From assembly GCA_035258565.1 (NCBI GenBank), contig DATFXF010000207.1, forward strand, positions 1 through 21,038: DNA of 21,038 bases, in the 5' to 3' direction. The DNA is from DATFXF01 sp035258565 (GTDB taxonomy: Bacteria > Acidobacteriota > Terriglobia > Acidiferrales > UBA7541). The translations under genes and the position numbers were made by a program. The notes under the pieces are model-generated. The model was not told the origin of the DNA. It saw only the letters and a list, made by a program, of their open reading frames with translations, and did no database searches. How positions within the stretch are numbered: position 1 is the first letter of the stretch; each line of letters begins with the position of its first letter. This document shows positions 5,038-13,943 of this stretch, one piece after another.

Positions 5038-6228
5038 TCACTGCGCCGGCTCTGCGCCGCCTGCCGAGCCCTCGGCCAGCGATGGCCTCAATTTCAGCAG
5101 GCTGGAGACGATCTCGGTGAGCGTCAGGCCGAACTGTCGCCACAGGCGCTGCTTCAGGCTGCGATAATCTTGTGCGCCGGTGAAGAGGTCGGCCATCAAC
5201 TCGCGGAAGGTTGGGCTCCGGCCCACGAACTGGATCATCCTGGTGGCCACCGCCCCGCCGAGGAAGCGCCCGCGATAGAAGCGCCGTGCGATGCGCGTGG
5301 CAAATTCGAGTTCGGCGGAAAAATCGGCGCGTGCGCGGGCGGGGTACTCCTCAGCTCTGCCCTCGGCAAGCGCTTCGGCCAACAGGTCGCCCGAGCGTAG
5401 CGCGTAATAGAGACCCTCGCCAGTGATGGGATCGACCCAGGCGGCCGCGTCGCCGATGAGAGCCCAGTTCCGACCTACCACGCGACGTCCGCGGAGTGTC
5501 TGCGCCTCGGGTGATGGCAGGACGTGACTGTAAAAGCGCGCACCATGAACTCGAATGCCTTCGGCCCGCATAAACTCGGAGAGATGCCTGCGCATTTCCT
5601 GACTGGTGTGGCGCGCCATGCGGGCACAAATTCCGACCGAGAGATGGTCCGAGCGCGGGAACGACCAGAGATAGCCTTCAAAGTGGCGCAGGAACTTGAC
5701 CTGAATAGAGTCCGCATACGCGGGGACGAAGTAACCCAGGGTCATCTCCAAGTCGTTGGGCCGCAGCGGCCGCGTTTCCGGCAAAAGTGTGTTGCGCGCG
5801 CCGGCCGCCAGGACCACGAAGTCGGCAGTGTGCTCTCTGCCGTTCCCACGCACGAGAACCTTTGCGGCGCGCGTATCCACTTGCGTCACGCGTGAACGCA
5901 CGACCCGGCAGCCCGCCCGAGCGGCGCGGTCGAGCAGCAACCCGTTTAGCACGGCGCGCGAGTAGATGACAATCGGTTGGTCAAGACGTAGCTGGGCGCG
6001 ATGTCCGCGGCTCGAGATCAACTCCACGGTGCGGACCAGCCTCTTTGGATGCCGGCCGTCCAGCAGGAAGGGATAAGCTTCGACGGCCTTGTGCGTCAGG
6101 CCACCGCCGCAAGGTTTTTCCCAGGCCAGGTGCTCGTCGAACAAGGTGACTTCAAAGCCGGAGCGTGCCAGCCGCTCTCCGCAGCGGGCGCCGGAAGGCC
6201 CCCCGCCCACAATGACTACTTCGCGCAC
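5038..6228 (-). CDS. FAD-dependent oxidoreductase, geranylgeranyl reductase family
   Basis: The 396-residue protein begins with an FAD dinucleotide-binding fold (VVIVGGGPSGARCGERL, residues 4-20), followed by the family motif EKPCGGGL (about 37-44). A second FAD motif, GDAAAWVDPITGEG, lies at about 259-272. This arrangement is typical of the geranylgeranyl reductase/p-hydroxybenzoate hydroxylase-like group, which reduces isoprenoid double bonds or hydroxylates. The substrate cannot be told from sequence. The frame is open upstream to a TTG at 6327, overlapping the previous gene. I prefer GTG 6228, where the FAD fold begins, but no strong Shine-Dalgarno precedes either. It reads in the same direction as the upstream hydrolase gene, with a gap of 65 nt, and the two may be co-transcribed. 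The C-terminal tail (RPSLAEGSAGGAEPAQ) is probably disordered. Confidence 0.88.
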   Translation of the reverse strand: MREVVIVGGGPSGARCGERLARSGFEVTLFDEHLAWEKPCGGGLTHKAVEAYPFLLDGRHPKRLVRTVELISSRGHRAQLRLDQPIVIYSRAVLNGLLLDRAARAGCRVVRSRVTQVDTRAAKVLVRGNGREHTADFVVLAAGARNTLLPETRPLRPNDLEMTLGYFVPAYADSIQVKFLRHFEGYLWSFPRSDHLSVGICARMARHTSQEMRRHLSEFMRAEGIRVHGARFYSHVLPSPEAQTLRGRRVVGRNWALIGDAAAWVDPITGEGLYYALRSGDLLAEALAEGRAEEYPARARADFSAELEFATRIARRFYRGRFLGGAVATRMIQFVGRSPTFRELMADLFTGAQDYRSLKQRLWRQFGLTLTEIVSSLLKLRPSLAEGSAGGAEPAQ

Positions 6229-6293
6229 AGCGACACCGCGCTCGCCTTCCTGTTCGTCGTGCGACTCTTCCCACTCTAGAATCCGGGTTCTGT

Positions 6294-7835
6294 TTACGTC
6301 AGTGGGAAGACGGCGGCGACAAACCAAGCATTCAGTATAGCACCGAACAACACTGCGGCTCCGGGAGAGCCTGTGCGCCGCCCGACTGCGTCAATGGCCC
6401 ATCTCTGAAGGATAGCCAGTAAGGCTAGGTAGACGGAGAGCAGCAGGATCAGGATCTGGCGGCTGTCCAAGGCGTAGAGCCCGAACATCAACATGAGCCA
6501 GAGCAGCGCGCGCAGCAGTAGGAATAGGCCGAGGCGCGCCGGGCGGCTGCGGGCGCCGGCTGGTCCGAGTGCGATTTCCTCCACGGCGGAATAGGGCAGG
6601 AACGCGAGCACAAGGGGGAAGAACCGCAGCCATCTGGGGAGATTCATCCATGCATCAATAAGCTGCCAGTTCAGCCACGCGCCTACGGTCAAGACCGTCA
6701 GCAGTCCCAGCATCGCCGCCACGGCCATGGGGCCCAGATCAAGGCGAAGAGTAGCCTTTTCCCTCCTCGGCTGAAGAATCAATAGCAGCGCGCCGACGAG
6801 CAGAAGGAACGAAGCAAGATAGGCTCCCGTCATCATTCTCAAGAAGCGAAGAGGCTCCCAGTACCGCAGCAGGAGAACAGAGAACAGTGACGCCAGGACC
6901 CAGAGAACGACCAAACGAAGGAAACCCGGCGGAGAAGTCACTTCGCTCTCTCGTGCTCGGACACGCGGCGAGGCGGTCAGGGCACTGGTCGCCAAGGGGA
7001 ACAGAAGCGCTAGGCCCACGAATCCGAGAGTACTTCCGAGAACGGGTGAGCCGAGTGGCTGGCTCTCCACCGTGCTCAGGTGGAGGGCCCTGCGCGTCCA
7101 ATCAACCATCCATCCTTTCACGCGGGGGTCGAAAACTAAGCTGGTATGTGTGGCCCGAGGGATGACAGCGAGCTTGGCCGCGCGTCGCTCGTCAAAATCT
7201 TCTGCTTCCAAACGTTCACCGCCCGCGGCACGCAGGAGAGCCTGGTCGGCTAGGTGGGCAAATGACGGCTCCCAGCCGCCGACCAATACCAGCAGGTTCA
7301 CGGGCATCCGCCGCGGTAGGGTGAAGTTCGGGCTTCCAGGTAAGCGCGGTGCGATCGGCAGCATCGGCGGTGGTGAGATGGCAATGGTGGCTGCGGTAGG
7401 AAGCCGGTCCGCCATGCGCATGGAAATCACAGCGCCCAGGGAGTGCCCGACCAGTATGGTCTGATCCGGATTGATTTCACCGCGCTCGGCCAGCTCGTCG
7501 AGCAGACGCGCCGCGCATTGCTCGGCATGCGCGTAAGTGAACGGATCGGTGCTGTCGCCGTGGCCTGGAAAATCCAGCAGAAAGATGCGCAGGCCGAGCG
7601 CGGACAGCCACTGGCCGGTGGTCTGCATTAAGTGGCGGTTTGCGGAGAGCCCATGGAAGACGACGGCGGAGCCAGTCGGTCGCCCGGTAGGTGGCTCGAG
7701 AACGCGAAGGGGTGTGTGGCAAGCCTCCGAGAGTACTAGGTCACGCGACGCACCGTGTGACACCCAAACCATTCCCGCACCTAGGGCGACAAGAATCACT
7801 CCGAGTGCGGCCAGCAGCCATTCGCGGCGTTTCAT
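6294..7835 (-). CDS. Alpha/beta hydrolase fused to a C-terminal multi-pass membrane domain
   Basis: The 513-residue protein starts with one membrane segment (residues about 6-27), then an alpha/beta-hydrolase domain (about 40-250): oxyanion HG at 61-62, GHGDS at 91-95, nucleophile elbow GHSLG with Ser132, and candidate catalytic His230 in RATHTSL. After about residue 255 come several hydrophobic segments (around 265-285, 305-325, 335-355, 370-395 and three or so near the C-terminus), a predicted polytopic domain with a central FLPYSAVEEIA segment. The hydrolase part probably faces the periplasm and acts on an ester or lipid; the substrate is unknown. The frame continues upstream to GTG 7886, but that extension overlaps the extended -10 of the divergent rfaE2-type gene and lacks a signal-like start, so ATG 7835 is preferred. 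Confidence 0.85.
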   Translation of the reverse strand: MKRREWLLAALGVILVALGAGMVWVSHGASRDLVLSEACHTPLRVLEPPTGRPTGSAVVFHGLSANRHLMQTTGQWLSALGLRIFLLDFPGHGDSTDPFTYAHAEQCAARLLDELAERGEINPDQTILVGHSLGAVISMRMADRLPTAATIAISPPPMLPIAPRLPGSPNFTLPRRMPVNLLVLVGGWEPSFAHLADQALLRAAGGERLEAEDFDERRAAKLAVIPRATHTSLVFDPRVKGWMVDWTRRALHLSTVESQPLGSPVLGSTLGFVGLALLFPLATSALTASPRVRARESEVTSPPGFLRLVVLWVLASLFSVLLLRYWEPLRFLRMMTGAYLASFLLLVGALLLILQPRREKATLRLDLGPMAVAAMLGLLTVLTVGAWLNWQLIDAWMNLPRWLRFFPLVLAFLPYSAVEEIALGPAGARSRPARLGLFLLLRALLWLMLMFGLYALDSRQILILLLSVYLALLAILQRWAIDAVGRRTGSPGAAVLFGAILNAWFVAAVFPLT

Positions 7836-7853
7836 CGGGGTCGTTTGGACGCG

Positions 7854-7862
7854 TGGTAGAAT
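7854..7862 (+). promoter_or_regulatory. Extended -10 promoter (TGGTAGAAT) before the rfaE2-type gene
   Basis: TAGAAT at 7857-7862 is preceded by TG with one base between, an extended -10, which often works without a good -35; none is seen here. It lies 50 nt before ATG 7913 and probably drives the six-gene cluster to 15422. Confidence 0.45.
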
Positions 7863-7912
7863 GAAATTGTCTGCCGGGTTCGGCACCGCGTGGGCTCGAC
7901 GAGGGCTAGCGA

Positions 7913-8437
7913 ATGGGGCAAGTGATCTCGCAAGACGAGTTGATTCTCCGCGCCGCCGAACGAAAACGCAATGGCGAACGAGTCGTGTTCACGAACGGAT
8001 GCTTCGACCTGCTTCATCCCGGCCACGCGCGCTGCCTCGAGCGGGCCCGGGCCCTCGGCGACCTGCTTGTGGTGGCCGTCAATAGCGACGCGAGCGTCCG
8101 GCAGCTCAAAGGCGAACGGCGGCCGCTCGTGCCGCAAGCAGAGCGTGCGGAGGTGCTGGCCGCACTGGCTGCCGTGGATTATGTGGTGACGTTCGACGCG
8201 CCCACGCCGCGCGAGCTGATCCGGGAGCTCCGACCGGACGTCCTGGTCAAGGGAGGGGACTGGGGCCCGGAGGAAATCGTGGGCCGCGAAGAAGTCGAAG
8301 CTGCCGGAGGGCAGGTGGTTTCCGTACCGCTCGAGCCCGGCTACTCGACGACTGGCATTCTCGAGAAGATCCTGAATTCGGCGCGTCCACCAGCGGGCCG
8401 CTCTTCACGGAGCCGTTCTCCCGAGCGCCTGCCGTGA
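7913..8437 (+). CDS. rfaE2: D-glycero-beta-D-manno-heptose 1-phosphate adenylyltransferase
   Basis: The 174-residue protein is a cytidylyltransferase-like nucleotidyltransferase with TNGCFDLLHPGH (HxGH motif, His35 and His38), NSDASVRQLKG, VKGGDW and a Tyr-Ser-Thr-Thr-Gly near the end of the fold. These match RfaE domain II (HldE C-terminal), which transfers AMP from ATP to heptose 1-phosphate to make ADP-heptose for LPS inner core. The RfaE domain I kinase is absent, so it is the stand-alone form; the kinase must be elsewhere. Start ATG 7913 has GAGGG about 8 nt upstream. The C-terminal 20 or so residues are Arg/Ser/Pro-rich and lie outside the fold. The stop overlaps the mfd GTG start (GTGA at 8434-8437), so translation is probably coupled. 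Confidence 0.92.
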   Translation: MGQVISQDELILRAAERKRNGERVVFTNGCFDLLHPGHARCLERARALGDLLVVAVNSDASVRQLKGERRPLVPQAERAEVLAALAAVDYVVTFDAPTPRELIRELRPDVLVKGGDWGPEEIVGREEVEAAGGQVVSVPLEPGYSTTGILEKILNSARPPAGRSSRSRSPERLP

Positions 8438-11400
8438 CCATGCTCCTTTCCTCGATCGCGGAGCTTCTGGCCCGCGTGGTCCGTCATCCCGCCATCGAGC
8501 AGACTCTCGCTGGGTTGCGCCGCGGCCTGCCCGAGATGTTTCTCGCTGGGCTGACCGATCCCGCGAAGGCGCTCGTCGTGGCGCAGGCCGCGGTGGAGAT
8601 GCGCCGGCCAATTCTGTTCCTCGTCGAATCGGGCCAGCGCGCGGAAGAACTCGCCGAGCCGCTGCGATTCTTTTATCGCACGTTGACTGGGAAATCGGGC
8701 ACGCAGGTGGCTACGCTGCCCGCCCTGGATGTCTGGCCCTGGCAGGGACTCTCGCCACACCCGGAGATCCTAGAAACCCGCGCCGTCGCGCTCTGGCGGT
8801 TCTCAACCGGACAGGCGCAGATCCTGGCTGTGCCGGCTTTCGCAGCTCGGATGCGGCTGCGCGAGGCCGAGTTCTACCGCAGCCGCGCGTTCTCTCTCGA
8901 GCGCGACGAGGATGTCTCGCTCGATCGACTGGTGTCCCACCTGGAGGGCGTCGGCTATGAACGCCATGAAATGGTCGAGATGCCGGGGCAGTTTGCCGTG
9001 CGCGGGGGGATCGTGGATCTCTTCTCGCCCGAAGCACGGCGCCCCGTGCGGCTCGAGTTGCTCGGCGACACAGTGGAGTCGCTGCGCGAGTTTGATCCCA
9101 GCACGCAGCGCTCCGTGGGCCCGCTCGAGCGGTTCACGATTCCTCCATTAACGGAGTTCCCGCACGAGGAGACCGCACCCCCGGAGCGCGCGTCGGCCAC
9201 TCTGTTCGACCTCGGGGAGCAGCCCGTGGTCATCCTCGATGAGCCGGAAGCGCTCGAACAGGCCATCGAGCGAGAGCGCGGCAAATCGGATCGAGCGGCG
9301 GCGGCCGCCGCAGCAGAGAGCTACTTCCTCACCGAAGAGGAATGGCGGAGCGCGCTGGCGGCTCATTCCCACTTGCTTCTGGAGCGCCTGCCAGTTAGCC
9401 GCCAGGGCATCGAGCCGCGCGCCGTCCTCACACAGCCCACGTTGCGCTATCACGGCCAGGTCGCTGCATTCATGGCCGAAGTTCGCGGGCGGCTCCACGC
9501 AGGGGAACAAGTCTTGGTTTCGGCCAGGACTACGGGAGAGCTTGAGCGCCTGGCCGACCTGTGCCATGAGTACGAGATGCCCTATCGGCTGGCCGAGCTT
9601 GAGGAGGGCGCGACCACCGCGCGCCTGGCAGAGGATTCCGCCGTCGGCAGCGTTCCTGCCCTGGTGCTGGCAAAAGCGCCGCTAGATGAAGGCGTAATCT
9701 TCCCGGAAAGCAAGGTAGTGCTTTACGGCACAACGGATCTGTTCGAGACGCTGCCCTCGGCAGCGGGGCCGCGGCGCCGGCCGAAGATGGCAGGCTTCTT
9801 CAGCGACTTTTCCGAGCTGAAGCCGGGCGATTACGTTGTGCACGTGGACCATGGCATCGGCCAATTCGAGGGACTGCGACAACTCGAGAGTAACGGTGCT
9901 CGCGGCGAGTTCATGTTGCTGCGCTATGCGGATGACGCGCGACTCTACGTGCCGCTGGAGCGGCTGGATCTCGTGCAGAGCTATCGCTCTTTGGGCGGCG
10001 AACCGCCACAGCTCGACAAGCTCGGCGGTACATCCTGGGCGACACGCAAGGCGCGTGTGCGCAAGTCGCTGGCCGACCTGGCCGACAAGCTGCTCCGCTT
10101 ATACGCCGAGCGGAAGACCGTCCCCGGGCACGCCTTCCGAGAGGACACTGCCTGGCAGAAGGAGTTCGAGGACGCTTTCGAATTCGAGGAAACACCGGAT
10201 CAAGCTGGCGCCATTGCCGACGTCAAGCGCGATATGGAGCGTGCGCTGCCGATGGACAGGCTGTTGTGCGGAGACGTGGGCTACGGCAAGACGGAAGTCG
10301 CTATGCGTGCCGCGTTCAAGGCCGTTTGCGAGTCGAAACAGGTAGCCGTGCTTGCCCCCACCACCGTGCTCGTCTTCCAACATTACGAAACCTTCCGCCG
10401 CCGCTTTGCTGCCTTCCCGGTGAGGATCGAAATGCTCAGCCGGTTCCGCAACCCGCACGAGCAGAAAGAAGTCCTGGCGGCGGTGGGGACAGGGCAGGTG
10501 GACATCGTCATCGGAACGCACCGGCTGCTCTCGGGCGACGTCCGCTTCCACGAGTTGGGCCTGCTCGTCGTGGATGAAGAGCAGCGCTTCGGTGTCGCGC
10601 ACAAGGAGCGGCTGAAGGAACTACGCAAGAACGTGGATGTGCTCACGATGTCCGCCACGCCCATCCCGCGTACGCTGCACATGTCGCTGGCAGGGCTGCG
10701 CGATATGTCGGTGATCGAGACTCCACCGAAGGGCCGCTTGGCCATCCAGACGGTGGTGGCGCCTTTCGGGGAGGAACTCATCCAGCAGGCCATTGAGGAG
10801 GAGCTGGCGCGGCAGGGCCAGGTCTTTTTTGTGCACAACCGCGTGGAGTCCATTGGTTCGCTGGCCTCGCTTGTTCAGCGCCTGGTGCCGCGGGCGCGGG
10901 TCGTGGTGGGCCACGGCAAGATGGGTGAAAAGGAACTCGAGAGCGTGATGTTGAAGTTCATCCGCGATGAAGCGGACGTGCTCGTCTCCACGACGATTGT
11001 CGAGAACGGCTTGGACATTCCCCGTGCGAACACGATCCTGATCAACCGCGCCGACCGGTTTGGCCTTTCGGAGCTTTACCAGCTCCGCGGCCGCGTGGGC
11101 CGATCGAACCAGCGCGCCTACGCCTACCTGCTGGTGCCGCCCCAGACCGCGCTGACGCCGCTCGCGCGGCGGAGGCTTGCGGTACTCAAGGAGTTTAGCG
11201 AGCTGGGCGCCGGGTTCCGCATTGCCGCTCACGATCTGGAGCTACGCGGCGCCGGCAACTTGCTCGGACGGCAGCAGCACGGGCACATCAACGCCATCGG
11301 CTTTGACCTGTATTGTCAGATGCTGGAGCGCGCCGTGGCCGCCCTCGAAGGCCACGCCGCCGCTCCGGAGCTGCGTGCAACGCTCAACCTAGGGCTCGAT

Positions 11401-11808
11401 ATCCGCATTCCCCCCGGGTACATTCCCAGCGAGAACCTGCGGCTGCGCACCTACAAACGAATCGCGGGGATCACGAATGAGACGGAACGCGACGAGGTGC
11501 GCCGCGAGCTCGAGGATCGTTTTGGGTCGTTGCCGCGCGCAGTGGAGAACCTGCTCGACTACGCCTCGCTGAAGGCGCTGTGTGAGAAGCTTCTGGTGGC
11601 TTCGATCGAGCGCCAAGGCGAGCAAGTGCGCATCAAGTTTCACGCGCAGACGCCGCTCGGGCCCGAGCGCGTGGTCCGCGTCGTGCGCGAGCGGCGCGGG
11701 ATGCGGCTGGACCCCAGTGGCGTGCTCCAGATGAGCGTGGCCCGCGGGCAGGACAGCTTGACCGAGGGAATCAGAAACGTATTGCTCGAACTCCAAGCGG
11801 GGGCATAG
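8434..11808 (+). CDS. mfd: Transcription-repair coupling factor Mfd
   Basis: The 1124-residue protein is full length for Mfd (about 1150). The N-terminal UvrB-like region has DVWPWQGLSPHPE (about 110) and MPGQFAVRGGIVDLFSP (about 185-202). The RNA-polymerase-interacting segment starts near residue 459 (LKPGDYVVHVDHGIGQFEGL). The RecG-like translocase has Walker A GDVGYGKTEVA (about 612-622), APTTVL, DEEQ in VVDEEQRFGVAHKE (about 711), SATPIPRTL, and helicase C motifs TTIVENGLDIPRAN and YQLRGRVGRS. A C-terminal TRCF domain follows. Mfd displaces stalled RNA polymerase from lesions and recruits UvrA. The GTG at 8434 overlaps the previous stop; ATG 8440 two codons on is equally possible. No frameshift or missing motif was seen. 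Confidence 0.98.
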   Translation: MTMLLSSIAELLARVVRHPAIEQTLAGLRRGLPEMFLAGLTDPAKALVVAQAAVEMRRPILFLVESGQRAEELAEPLRFFYRTLTGKSGTQVATLPALDVWPWQGLSPHPEILETRAVALWRFSTGQAQILAVPAFAARMRLREAEFYRSRAFSLERDEDVSLDRLVSHLEGVGYERHEMVEMPGQFAVRGGIVDLFSPEARRPVRLELLGDTVESLREFDPSTQRSVGPLERFTIPPLTEFPHEETAPPERASATLFDLGEQPVVILDEPEALEQAIERERGKSDRAAAAAAAESYFLTEEEWRSALAAHSHLLLERLPVSRQGIEPRAVLTQPTLRYHGQVAAFMAEVRGRLHAGEQVLVSARTTGELERLADLCHEYEMPYRLAELEEGATTARLAEDSAVGSVPALVLAKAPLDEGVIFPESKVVLYGTTDLFETLPSAAGPRRRPKMAGFFSDFSELKPGDYVVHVDHGIGQFEGLRQLESNGARGEFMLLRYADDARLYVPLERLDLVQSYRSLGGEPPQLDKLGGTSWATRKARVRKSLADLADKLLRLYAERKTVPGHAFREDTAWQKEFEDAFEFEETPDQAGAIADVKRDMERALPMDRLLCGDVGYGKTEVAMRAAFKAVCESKQVAVLAPTTVLVFQHYETFRRRFAAFPVRIEMLSRFRNPHEQKEVLAAVGTGQVDIVIGTHRLLSGDVRFHELGLLVVDEEQRFGVAHKERLKELRKNVDVLTMSATPIPRTLHMSLAGLRDMSVIETPPKGRLAIQTVVAPFGEELIQQAIEEELARQGQVFFVHNRVESIGSLASLVQRLVPRARVVVGHGKMGEKELESVMLKFIRDEADVLVSTTIVENGLDIPRANTILINRADRFGLSELYQLRGRVGRSNQRAYAYLLVPPQTALTPLARRRLAVLKEFSELGAGFRIAAHDLELRGAGNLLGRQQHGHINAIGFDLYCQMLERAVAALEGHAAAPELRATLNLGLDIRIPPGYIPSENLRLRTYKRIAGITNETERDEVRRELEDRFGSLPRAVENLLDYASLKALCEKLLVASIERQGEQVRIKFHAQTPLGPERVVRVVRERRGMRLDPSGVLQMSVARGQDSLTEGIRNVLLELQAGA

Positions 11809-11811
11809 AAT
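11782..11811 (+). promoter_or_regulatory. Possible internal promoter before the SurA-like gene
   Basis: TAGAAT (11806-11811) overlaps the mfd stop codon and lies 19 nt before the next start. TTGCTC (11782-11787) is 18 nt upstream as a weak -35. It may give the downstream genes extra transcription independent of mfd. Confidence 0.35.
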
Positions 11812-11830
11812 CGTTGGAGAAGAGAAAAGA

Positions 11831-12913
11831 ATGAGAGTCCCAGCAGCGCTTATTGGTTTCCTTTTGCTGTCCGCTCCGTTGGCGGCGCAGACCAAGAGCC
11901 GCGTAGTCGAAGAGATCATCGCCCGGGTCAACAACGAAATCATCACGCGGACCGACCTCGAGCGCTCGCGCGCCACGCTTCAGGAGGAGGCCCGGCAGGA
12001 CTGCGCCAACTGCCGGCCGGAGCAGTTGCAGATGGTGCTGGCCGACAAGGAGAAGAACCTGCTGCGGGACTTGATTGACCAATCCCTGCTCGTGCAGCGC
12101 GCGAAGGATATGGCCATCAGTGTCGACACGGAAGTCGTCCGGCGGCTGGACCAGATCCGCCAGCAGAACCACATCGAGTCCATGGAAGATCTCGAGAGGA
12201 AGGTCAATGAGTCCGGGACGAACTTCGAAGACTTCAAGAACAACATCCGGAATCAACTGCTGACGCAGGAAGTGATCCGCCGGGAGGTGGGATCGCGCAT
12301 CATCATCGACCACGAGGAGATTCAGAAATACTACGGGACGCACAAGAAGGAGTTCCAGCGTCCGGAGCAGGTGTATCTCCGGGAGATCTTCGTGAGTACG
12401 GATGGGAAGAATGAGGGGGAGATCCCTGAGCTCGAAAAAAAGGCGCAGAAACTGGTCGAGCGCGTGAAGAACGGTGAGGATTTCGGCGAATTAGCCAAGC
12501 GCTATTCGGACGGCACCACCGCCAAGAGCGGCGGCGAACTGGGCGTCTTCGAGCGTGGCCAACTAGCCAAGGACATCGAAGACAAGGTCTTCAGGCTGAA
12601 CAGGGGCCAGATGACGGAGGTGATCCGGACCAAGACCGGGTTCCTGGTCCTGCGCGTCGAGCAGCGCTTTGAGGCCGGGCTGCAGCCCGTTGAAAAGGTC
12701 GAAAGCGAAATCATGAACCGTTTGTACTCGCAGAAGATGGAGCCGGCGCTGCGCAACTATCTGAGAACTTTGCGCGAAGAGAGCTATGTGATCGTCAAGT
12801 CCGGCTATGTGGATTCGGCCGCTGTCTCGAGCGCACCAATCGAGGAAGTCACCGGCACACCCGACGAAGGCGGCAAGTCCAAGAAAGGCAAGCGGAAGAA
12901 ATCAGGCGTATGA
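11831..12913 (+). CDS. SurA-like periplasmic peptidyl-prolyl cis-trans isomerase
   Basis: The 360-residue protein has a signal peptide (about 1-20, ending APLAAQ). A SurA N-terminal chaperone domain (about 25-165) begins with the recognisable VVEEIIARVNNEIITRTDL. One parvulin PPIase domain (about 175-280) carries LREIFVS, FGELAKRYSDGTTAKSGGELG and VIRTKTGFLVLRV. By family it helps unfolded outer-membrane proteins cross the periplasm. E. coli SurA has two parvulin domains; this one has one. The tail is Lys/Gly-rich (KSKKGKRKKSG). Start ATG 11831 has GGAGAAGAG upstream. Cys58/Cys61 in DCANC is a small oddity and could be a redox or metal pair. The stop overlaps the next start by 4 nt (ATGA), implying coupled translation. 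Confidence 0.92.
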   Translation: MRVPAALIGFLLLSAPLAAQTKSRVVEEIIARVNNEIITRTDLERSRATLQEEARQDCANCRPEQLQMVLADKEKNLLRDLIDQSLLVQRAKDMAISVDTEVVRRLDQIRQQNHIESMEDLERKVNESGTNFEDFKNNIRNQLLTQEVIRREVGSRIIIDHEEIQKYYGTHKKEFQRPEQVYLREIFVSTDGKNEGEIPELEKKAQKLVERVKNGEDFGELAKRYSDGTTAKSGGELGVFERGQLAKDIEDKVFRLNRGQMTEVIRTKTGFLVLRVEQRFEAGLQPVEKVESEIMNRLYSQKMEPALRNYLRTLREESYVIVKSGYVDSAAVSSAPIEEVTGTPDEGGKSKKGKRKKSGV

Positions 12914-13941
12914 AGTCTGCCTACGTCCGGGACCTCCAGGCCGATCAGAGCATTACCTCTTTTTTCCTCGTTCACCACCGAGAAATTCGCGCCACGCGCG
13001 AGGGCAAGCTGTTTCTGCGGCTGGAGCTCGGCGACCGCACCGGCACCGTGGAAGCCCGCATGTGGGAGGATTTTGAGACCGCCGCCGATACCATCGCGCG
13101 GGACGACTTCGTGAAGGTGCAGGCGCGGGTCGAGAGCTACCGCAATAAAACGCAGCTTGCGCTCGACCGGTTACGGCGTGCCGAGCCGGGTGAAGTCGAT
13201 CCGGCCGATTACTTTCCGCACACCACCGAGGACGTCGAAAAGCTCTACGCCCAGCTCTTGGAGTACGCGTCCTCAATCGGCAATCCCTGGCTGAGGCGGC
13301 TGGTCGAAAGCGTGGTCCAAGACGCGGAGATTGTGCCGAAGCTCAAGCGCGCGCCGGCCGCGAAAACGATGCACCACGCGTATCTCGGCGGTTTGATCGA
13401 GCACGTGGTGAGCCTCTGCGGGCTCTGCCGGACCGTCGCGGTGTGCTACCCGGAGGCGGACGCGGATCTGCTACTGACCGGCGCGATCTTGCACGACATC
13501 GGCAAGATTGACGAGCTCAGCTACGAGCGCTCGTTCCACTACTCCACCGAGGGACATCTGCTCGGGCACATCATCATGGAGCTCGACCTCATCGCCAGAA
13601 AGATGGACGCCATGGAAGGTTTTCCGCGTGAGCTGAGGGCGGTCGTCCTGCACCTGCTCATCAGCCACCATGGGCAGTACGCGTTCGGCTCGCCCAAGCT
13701 ACCCATGTTTCGTGAAGCGGTGATGTTGCATTATCTCGACGACCTGGATTCGAAAATGGCAGCGATGCGCGCGGCCCTGGCCTCGGACAGGGGCGAAGGC
13801 GATTGGACGGCCTGGAGTGCCGCGCTGGAGCGCCGCCTGCTGCGGCTCGAGCGCTACCTTCGGGGTGCGCCCGCCACCGATGCCGCACCCAAGCAGCTCC
13901 GCCTCGAGCCCTCCGGGCCGCCGCCGGAACACGAGGACTGA
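12910..13941 (+). CDS. OB-fold/HD-domain phosphohydrolase, YhaM-type 3'-5' exoribonuclease-like
   Basis: The 343-residue protein has an N-terminal OB-fold nucleic-acid-binding domain (about 10-90: KLFLRLELGDRTGTVEARMWE ... DFVKVQARVESYRNKTQLALD). A C-terminal HD domain (about 150-285) has HHAYLGGLIEH, ILHDIGKIDE (His195-Asp196), a HLLGH region, SHHGQ and YLDDLDSK as metal ligands. This layout matches YhaM/CbfA of Bacillota, 3'-5' exonucleases acting on RNA and DNA. Activity here is inferred from that match. The ATGA overlap with the SurA-like gene and the 2-nt gap to the BlaI-family gene place it in the same transcript. The last 30 residues are Pro/Ala-rich and probably disordered. Confidence 0.88.
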   Translation: MKSAYVRDLQADQSITSFFLVHHREIRATREGKLFLRLELGDRTGTVEARMWEDFETAADTIARDDFVKVQARVESYRNKTQLALDRLRRAEPGEVDPADYFPHTTEDVEKLYAQLLEYASSIGNPWLRRLVESVVQDAEIVPKLKRAPAAKTMHHAYLGGLIEHVVSLCGLCRTVAVCYPEADADLLLTGAILHDIGKIDELSYERSFHYSTEGHLLGHIIMELDLIARKMDAMEGFPRELRAVVLHLLISHHGQYAFGSPKLPMFREAVMLHYLDDLDSKMAAMRAALASDRGEGDWTAWSAALERRLLRLERYLRGAPATDAAPKQLRLEPSGPPPEHED

Positions 13942-13943
13942 TC

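Noticed and set aside
13803..13943. Longer N-terminus for the BlaI-family protein
   Set aside because: The extra 47 codons overlap the HD-domain gene in another frame, have no family similarity, and GTG 13944 has its own GAGG site.
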